Below are positions 9,194 through 13,088 of a stretch of 13,088 bases of DNA, piece after piece (within the stretch, counting starts at the first letter, position 1; every line of letters starts with the position of its first letter). The stretch spans positions 1 to 13,088 of the forward strand of contig JAOTWK010000052.1 of NCBI GenBank assembly GCA_029862935.1, in the 5' to 3' direction. Below the pieces are notes generated by a model. It was not told the DNA's origin. It worked only from the letters and a program-made list of their open reading frames with translations, and did not search any database. The translations under genes were made by a program, and so were the position numbers. The stretch comes from Gemmatimonadota bacterium (GTDB lineage: Bacteria; Gemmatimonadota; Gemmatimonadetes; Gemmatimonadales; GWC2-71-9).

Positions 9194-9222
9194 TTGACAA
9201 AAGGACTTGCAGTTTCTATAGT
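9194..9222 (+). promoter_or_regulatory. Strong sigma-70-type promoter for ssb
   Basis: A perfect -35 TTGACA at 9194-9199 is followed by a 17-bp spacer and a -10 TATAGT at 9217-9222 (five of six). Predicted transcription starts near 9229, giving a leader of about 38 bases before the ssb GTG. It is the best promoter match in the window and fits the high expression of ssb. Confidence 0.8.
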
Positions 9223-9266
9223 TTGAGGCCTATCCGGGTCCGACCCTGCGGTTTTTGGAGGCTGTT

Positions 9267-9740
9267 GTGAGTCGAAGTCTGAACAAAGTCATGTTGATCG
9301 GGAACCTCGGGGCCGATCCTGAGGTGAGAAGCACCGCCGGCGGGACCCGTGTGGCGACGCTGTCCGTTGCGACCAGCCGGTCGTGGACCAACCAGTCCGG
9401 TGAGCGGCAAGAGAAGACGGAGTGGCACCGCGTTGTGCTGTGGAACAACCGGAGCCGTAACTTGGCGGATATCGCCGAGAAGTACATGAAGAAGGGCGAC
9501 CGAGTGTACGTCGAAGGTCGCATCGAGTACCGCACGTGGGAGGATCGCGAGGGGAAGACCCGCTATTCGACTGAGGTGAACGCCCGCGAGATTCTCATGC
9601 TTTCCCCGCGCGGAGGCGGGGACGAATCCGACTCGGTTCCGCGTCCGGCCGTCCAGTCAGCGGTCACCGACACGCCGTCGGAGTCCTACAACGACTTCCC
9701 GGAGGCGCTTGATGAGGAAGAGGACGATCTCCCGTTTTAG
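9267..9740 (+). CDS. ssb: Single-stranded DNA-binding protein SSB
   Basis: SSB coats single-stranded DNA in replication, recombination and repair and recruits partners through its C-terminal tip. The 157 residues show the OB-fold (SLNKVMLIGNLGADPEVR at the N-terminus, then TEWHRVVLWNNRSRNLADI, YMKKGDRVYVEGRIEYR and TRYSTEVNAREILML up to about residue 112), a short polar linker, and the acidic tip EEEDDLPF. The GTG start at 9267 is supported by GGAGG at 9257-9261 and by the conserved N-terminus; an in-frame TTG at 9255 would place that ribosome-binding site inside the gene. Promoter at 9194-9222. The 3' 29 bases overlap the next gene. Confidence 0.97.
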   Translation: MSRSLNKVMLIGNLGADPEVRSTAGGTRVATLSVATSRSWTNQSGERQEKTEWHRVVLWNNRSRNLADIAEKYMKKGDRVYVEGRIEYRTWEDREGKTRYSTEVNAREILMLSPRGGGDESDSVPRPAVQSAVTDTPSESYNDFPEALDEEEDDLPF

Positions 9741-10899
9741 CATCATCGTCGCGTGCTGTGCTGCCCTCGCCGTAGGGTCCAGTGCAGTCGAGGCGCAAGA
9801 GCCGCAACCAGTGTCACAGGTCCCCGACCGGCACGTCGTGGTAAAGGGGGAGACACTGTGGGATCTTGCGTCTCGGTACTTCGGTGATCCCCTTCTTTGG
9901 CCCGAGATCTATCGCCTGAACACAACCGTGGTGGAAGATCCGCACTGGATCTTCCCTGGAGAGGAGCTCCGGCTTGCCGGAATGGCTGTCGCTCAGGCGG
10001 GGATGGAAGGGATGGAGGGGCGTGCAGAGGTCATTGAGCCAGGGGTTGAGGGGATGCCTGAGGGCCCGCCAGTCCAGCGCGTGGCGGAAGGTGAGGTGCC
10101 GGAGGCGCCCTTGCCTCCACCCGTTGCTCCGCCGCCGCCGCAGTCGTCCAATGTCCCGACCATCTTCTCGAGGGCAGCGGCGCAGTCATCCGTCCTGGGC
10201 ATCGAACGGATGGAGCGGCGGGCCGTGCGCCAGTTTGAGTTCTACTCCGCCGGGTTCCTCACGGAAGACCAGGAGCTCCCCTGGGGCTCGGTGCTCGGAG
10301 CTGTCGGCGAAGAGAAGCTTCGGCGGTTGCCGTCAACGACCTTCGCGACCGTCTACGACTACATCTCGATTCTCCCGCCAACCGGCGGCACGTATCGAGT
10401 TGGTGATTCGCTGCTCGTTGGATCGCTCGTGCGGCCGGTGCCGGGGTGGGGACAGATCTTCCGTCCCTCTGGTGTGGTGCGGGTGACCGAAGTTGGAGCT
10501 GACGGTGCGATCGCCCAGGTAATGGGGCAGTTCCACCGTATCTCTGATGGGCAGTTGGCACTGCCGCTCGAGCCGTTCAGCGACCCGGGCGGCGTCATGC
10601 CGGTCCCGATCGAGAACGGGATGATGGGCGCGATCATCACACCGCGGGGCGAGAACCCCGTTCCCAGCCAACTGCAGCACGTGTTCATCAACCTTGGGCG
10701 CAACGCGGGTGTGGCGCCGGGCGATCTCTTTGCCGTCCTGAAGATGGATAAGGGTGAGGGCTTGGATCCTCGAAAGGTCGCCTACCTGCGGATCGTCCAC
10801 GTTCGTGACGAGTCCGCGACGGGACTTATCACGAACGTTATGGATCTTGGCACTGCCGACGGGGCTCCCGTCCAGTTGATTCGCAAGATGCCGTCGTGA
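9712..10899 (+). CDS. Exported LysM-domain protein of unknown function
   Basis: A 395-residue secreted or periplasmic protein. Residues 1-28 form a signal peptide: basic MRKR, a hydrophobic core, and a likely signal-peptidase I cut after VEA28. An IVAC at 12-15 resembles a lipobox, but the hydrophobic stretch before it is too short. One LysM peptidoglycan-binding domain spans about 41-88 (HVVVKGETLWDLASRYFGD to FPGEELRL). A low-complexity Gly/Met/Glu then Pro-rich linker follows. The remaining C-terminal part (about 155-395) looks beta-rich; VFINLGRNAGVAPGDLFAV recalls FlgT-C-like or outer-surface beta modules, but I cannot name it. Start ATG 9712 has GGAGG at 9701-9705 inside ssb; TTG 9709 is the alternative. 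It shares the ssb transcript and probably binds cell-wall glycan; its role is unknown. Confidence 0.85.
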   Translation: MRKRTISRFSIIVACCAALAVGSSAVEAQEPQPVSQVPDRHVVVKGETLWDLASRYFGDPLLWPEIYRLNTTVVEDPHWIFPGEELRLAGMAVAQAGMEGMEGRAEVIEPGVEGMPEGPPVQRVAEGEVPEAPLPPPVAPPPPQSSNVPTIFSRAAAQSSVLGIERMERRAVRQFEFYSAGFLTEDQELPWGSVLGAVGEEKLRRLPSTTFATVYDYISILPPTGGTYRVGDSLLVGSLVRPVPGWGQIFRPSGVVRVTEVGADGAIAQVMGQFHRISDGQLALPLEPFSDPGGVMPVPIENGMMGAIITPRGENPVPSQLQHVFINLGRNAGVAPGDLFAVLKMDKGEGLDPRKVAYLRIVHVRDESATGLITNVMDLGTADGAPVQLIRKMPS

Positions 10900-10911
10900 G
10901 AACGGCCGGCA

Positions 10912-10925
10912 CGGCGAACTCGCCG
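10912..10925 (+). other. Small GC-rich hairpin after the LysM gene
   Basis: CGGCG (10912-10916) pairs with CGCCG (10921-10925) around AACT, 12 bases after the LysM-gene stop. It is short and has no T-run. It could be an RNA end-protecting stem or chance in GC-rich DNA. Confidence 0.25.
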
Positions 10926-10955
10926 GGGACCTATCGAGACTGCTTGGACAGCGTG

Positions 10956-10976
10956 ACGGCCGCATTCGCGGCCGTT
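10956..10976 (+). terminator. Perfect 8-bp GC-rich hairpin, possible terminator of ssb-LysM unit
   Basis: ACGGCCGC (10956-10963) and GCGGCCGT (10968-10975) are perfect reverse complements around the tetraloop ATTC. Only two T follow (10975-10976), so as an intrinsic terminator it is weak. Its place after the ssb-LysM genes and before the epimerase favours transcript ending or 3'-end protection. Confidence 0.45.
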
Positions 10977-11065
10977 CCGCTGTGTGCCCCCGTCGGTGCG
11001 ACCCACAACAGAGCCGTCACCCACTACATTTAGGCGTTTCAGGTGCTGCACTTCGAGTGAGCGCG

Positions 11066-11122
11066 ATGGCAGGACTTCGCGCGAGCCGAGGCGCCCAACC
11101 CCGACCGAGCGTACGCGGATGA
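11066..11122 (+). CDS. Possible 18-aa leader ORF overlapping the epimerase start
   Basis: ATG at 11066 opens an 18-codon frame, Arg-rich with four Arg, whose TGA stop (11120-11122) overlaps the epimerase ATG as ATGA. The ribosome-binding site before it is poor. The stop-start overlap is the same architecture as the epimerase-tolQ junction. It could be a coupling leader peptide or chance. No homolog is recognised. Confidence 0.2.
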   Translation: MAGLRASRGAQPRPSVRG

Positions 11123-12069
11123 CTGGAAGAGTATTGATCACTGGTGGAGCAGGGTTCATCGGTTCCCACGTGGCGGACCGATACTTGGCGGAAGGGTTTG
11201 GGGTCACCGTGTTGGACGACCTCTCGAGCGGCAAGGTCGAGAACGTACCCGAGGGAGCGGAGTTCGTGCAGGCTGATGTCGGATCGGAGGAGGCGCAGAA
11301 GCTCCTCGCGACCGGCGGGTTCACCGTGTTGAATCACCACGCAGCCCAGATGGACGTGCGTGCCTCCGTCGACGATCCGGTGTTCGACGCCCGCACCAAC
11401 ATACTGGGCCTGCTGAATCTGCTGAAGGGTGCCCGCGAAGGGGGAGTGGAGCGCGTGGTCTTTGCCTCCTCCGGTGGTGTTGTCTACGGTGAAAGTGACC
11501 GGCTCCCGCATGCGGAAGGCGCGCCCAAGCTGCCAGTCTCTCCTTACGGTGTGAGCAAGCTGACTTCGGAGTACTACCTCGCGACGTACGCCACGCTATT
11601 TGGCCTCAAGACCGTCTCACTCCGATATGCGAATGTGTATGGTCCCCGACAGAACCCTCACGGCGAGGCGGGCGTTGTCGCCATCTTCGGCAGCCGACTT
11701 CGGGTGGGCGAGGCGCTCACGATCTATGGTGACGGCGCTCAGACCCGCGATTACGTCTGTGTCACGGACGTGGTCGAGGCCAACGTCGCGGCAACCCGCT
11801 GGGATCCCCCCGCGGTCTCGTCACTGGATGACGTCGCGGTCAATGTGGGGACCGGTCAGGAGACGAGCGTGAACGAGTTGGCCCGCTCGATGTTACAGGC
11901 GGCTGCAGTCGACGGGCAGATCCGACACGCGGCCGCTCGACCGGGAGAGCTTCAACGCAGCTCGGTCGACATCGGGAAAGCAGCTCGAGAGTGGGGCTGG
12001 CGACCCCAGGTCTCATTGGTCGATGGCCTGCGGCTTACCTACGAGTGGATCGGAGAAATGGTAGCATGA
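11119..12069 (+). CDS. NAD-dependent epimerase/dehydratase (UDP-glucose 4-epimerase family)
   Basis: A 316-residue extended short-chain dehydrogenase that acts on a nucleotide sugar. The Rossmann NAD-binding motif is G9-G-A-G-F-I-G15; the serine of the active site lies in FASSGGVVYGE (S117/S118), and Y143-x-x-x-K147 (YGVSK) is the catalytic pair. The family phrases NHHAAQMDVRASVDDP and LRYANVYGPRQNP suggest a 4-epimerase of the GalE/WbpP type; the exact sugar cannot be read from sequence. ATG 11119 is chosen because the Rossmann strand starts at residue 4; a GTG at 10984 would add 45 Arg/Pro/Thr-rich residues without family match. The ribosome-binding site is weak. The stop overlaps the tolQ ATG (ATGA). 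It probably supplies sugar for surface glycans. Confidence 0.92.
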   Translation: MTGRVLITGGAGFIGSHVADRYLAEGFGVTVLDDLSSGKVENVPEGAEFVQADVGSEEAQKLLATGGFTVLNHHAAQMDVRASVDDPVFDARTNILGLLNLLKGAREGGVERVVFASSGGVVYGESDRLPHAEGAPKLPVSPYGVSKLTSEYYLATYATLFGLKTVSLRYANVYGPRQNPHGEAGVVAIFGSRLRVGEALTIYGDGAQTRDYVCVTDVVEANVAATRWDPPAVSSLDDVAVNVGTGQETSVNELARSMLQAAAVDGQIRHAAARPGELQRSSVDIGKAAREWGWRPQVSLVDGLRLTYEWIGEMVA

Positions 12070-12782
12070 TGCTGACGCAGGTGGGCGGGGCGCTTCCAAC
12101 CAGTACGTGGGAGCTCGTGACGACGTCGAGCGGGGTGACCAAAGGTGTGCTCGGCGTGCTCGTGTTGTTCTCCCTGATCAGCTGGTTCATCATCGTGCTC
12201 AAGTGGGTGCAGTTCCGGCGTATCCGGAAACAGGGCGACAAGTTCTTTGATTCGCTCGAGCGCACGAGCAGGCTGGAAGACGCCTATCACGCCGTGATGA
12301 AGTTGCCACCCTCCCCGTACGGTCGGCTCCTACGCGAAGGGGTCAATTTCTTCTCGGAGCTCCGACCCGGCGCGCTCAAAGAAGAAAAGGGAGCCGAAGG
12401 GGCCGCCCTCAGCGCCACCCAGCTCGAAGTGCTGCGGATGATGCTCACCAAGGAAGTCGGCGCGGAACGCGACCTCATGGCGCGGTTTATCACCTGGTTG
12501 GCGACGATCGGGTCGGTGAGTCCGTTGTTGGGTCTCTTGGGCACGGTGCTCGGTGTGATGGACGCGTTCATCGGGATTGCGGCTGGCGGGTCGGGGAACA
12601 TCTCCGCGGTCGCCCCGGGTGTGGCCGAAGCGCTCGTGACCACCGTGTTGGGTCTCGCCGTCGCCATCCCGGCCGTCATTGCCTACAACCTCTTTGTGAG
12701 TCGGCTTGGGGTGTTCACGGGCGAGCTTGAAGGCTTCGCTCAGGAGATTGTCGGCACCATGGCGCGCGAAGGCAGAATCTGA
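12066..12782 (+). CDS. tolQ: TolQ/ExbB/MotA-family proton channel protein
   Basis: This 238-residue inner-membrane protein is a proton channel subunit that, with TolR or ExbD, uses the proton motive force to energise the Tol-Pal or TonB system. Three membrane segments are visible: about 28-46 (VLGVLVLFSLISWFIIVLKW), about 141-168 (ending GLLGTVLGVMDAF) and about 190-212 (VTTVLGLAVAIPAVIAYNLF), with a large cytoplasmic loop between the first two. The signature GSVSPLLGLLGTVLGVMDAF and the TTVLGLAVAIPA helix are characteristic. ATG 12066 overlaps the epimerase stop by ATGA and has GGAGA at 12052-12056; an earlier in-frame GTG inside the epimerase is rejected. The tolR/exbD partner follows after 31 bases. 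TolQ rather than ExbB is inferred from general context only. Confidence 0.92.
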   Translation: MMLTQVGGALPTSTWELVTTSSGVTKGVLGVLVLFSLISWFIIVLKWVQFRRIRKQGDKFFDSLERTSRLEDAYHAVMKLPPSPYGRLLREGVNFFSELRPGALKEEKGAEGAALSATQLEVLRMMLTKEVGAERDLMARFITWLATIGSVSPLLGLLGTVLGVMDAFIGIAAGGSGNISAVAPGVAEALVTTVLGLAVAIPAVIAYNLFVSRLGVFTGELEGFAQEIVGTMAREGRI

Positions 12783-12813
12783 TGACAGCTGTTAGCCGTC
12801 GCCGAAGGCTCGC

Positions 12814-13088
12814 ATGCACGGCCTAGGCTTCCGCGGGAGCGGCGATCTCAGGCCCACGGCCGACATCAACGTCACGTCGTTGGTCGACGTCGCATTCGTG
12901 TTGCTCATCATCTTCATGATCACCGCACCGATCATGCAGGGTGGCGTCGACGTGCAGTTGCCGCGCGCCGAAGCGCGGCCGCTCCAACCCAAAGAAGGCC
13001 TGGTGGTGTCGATCGATCGGGCCGGCCGGATTTTCGTGGACGAGACGCCCCTCACGTTTGCCGATTTCCGCGCGGCGTTCCCCGCCAT
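12814..13088 (+). CDS. tolR: TolR/ExbD biopolymer transport protein, N-terminal part (3' end outside window)
   Basis: The first 91 codons of a TolR/ExbD protein, running off the right edge. After a short polar N-terminus, NVTSLVDVAFVLLIIFMITAP forms the single membrane helix (about 24-44) with the conserved proton-relay aspartate at D25. The periplasmic part then starts (QGGVDVQLPRAEAR) and continues through SIDRAGRIFVDE, typical of the family. It pairs with the TolQ-type protein just upstream. ATG 12814 is the only plausible start: an in-frame TAG at 12793 excludes anything farther upstream, and GAAGG at 12804-12808 precedes it. TolR versus ExbD cannot be settled without the next genes (tolB, pal or tonB). 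Confidence 0.92.
   Translation, partial: MHGLGFRGSGDLRPTADINVTSLVDVAFVLLIIFMITAPIMQGGVDVQLPRAEARPLQPKEGLVVSIDRAGRIFVDETPLTFADFRAAFPA

Larger units (their letters stand above)
10900..11118. other. Intergenic region between the LysM gene and the epimerase
   Basis: This 219-base gap holds two GC-rich hairpins near the LysM end (10912-10925 and 10956-10975), a TACATT hexamer at 11025-11030 that could be a -10 element for the epimerase but lacks a recognisable -35, and the possible 18-codon ORF at 11066-11122. A GTG-started N-terminal extension of the epimerase would cover it from 10984 but is not favoured. Confidence 0.5.

Noticed and set aside
9722..9759. Lipoprotein signal (IVAC lipobox) in the LysM protein
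   Set aside because: Only about six hydrophobic or neutral residues precede the cysteine, too short for a signal-peptidase II substrate; a cut after VEA28 fits better.
10984..11118. 45-residue N-terminal extension of the epimerase from GTG 10984
   Set aside because: Thr/Pro/Arg-rich with no family counterpart; the Rossmann strand begins right after ATG 11119.
12782..12826. Small ORF from ATG 12782 overlapping the tolQ stop
   Set aside because: Runs only 14 codons, out of frame with tolR, and has no features; tolR has its own ATG with GAAGG.

Overview
This is a high-GC bacterial chromosome segment made almost entirely of recognisable housekeeping genes, all on the + strand and tightly packed. 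A sealed Sec/Tol envelope (SecA with a C-terminal zinc finger, TolQ/TolR, an exported LysM protein) points to a diderm bacterium. The order ssb, exported LysM protein, NAD-sugar epimerase, tolQ, tolR, together with the high GC, resembles Gemmatimonadota or related soil phyla. That placement is an inference from memory of gene order and was not tested. I see no phage, transposon, CRISPR, tRNA or rRNA.

Layout. (1) 1-668: the 3' end of secA. (2) 669-871: a gap with a 7-bp tandem repeat and short inverted partners, ending in a -10-like hexamer directly before radC. (3) 872-3717: radC and a bifunctional rel/spoT (ppGpp synthetase-hydrolase) overlapping by GTGA. (4) 3754-7324: uvrB, tsaE, tsaB and rimI, each overlapping the next, so excision repair is joined to t6A tRNA modification and ribosomal-protein acetylation. 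(5) 7325-7456: a gap with two different tandem repeats back to back (three 11-bp units, then four 9-bp units). (6) 7457-9073: a fused formiminotransferase-cyclodeaminase (ftcD). (7) 9074-9266: a probable terminator and then the best promoter in the window (TTGACA, 17 bp, TATAGT). (8) 9267-10899: ssb and an exported LysM protein overlapping by 29 bases. (9) 10900-11118: a gap with two GC-rich hairpins and a possible 18-codon leader ORF. (10) 11119-13088: an NDP-sugar epimerase, tolQ and the 5' part of tolR, the first two coupled by ATGA.

How the genes work together. radC, rel and uvrB form a stress and DNA-maintenance block. tsaE and tsaB supply two of the proteins for the N6-threonylcarbamoyladenosine modification of ANN-decoding tRNAs; tsaD and tsaC must lie elsewhere. 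ssb drives, or is co-transcribed with, an envelope LysM protein, and the epimerase leads into the Tol energy-transducing system. FtcD is the lone catabolic gene; no other histidine-degradation gene is present.

I found no convincing new multi-gene system. The observations most worth a second look are small: the two intergenic tandem-repeat loci, the likely leaderless radC, the 29-base overlap in which the acidic SSB tip and a basic signal-peptide n-region share the same DNA, and a RimI-like acetyltransferase with a lysine in its acetyl-CoA loop.
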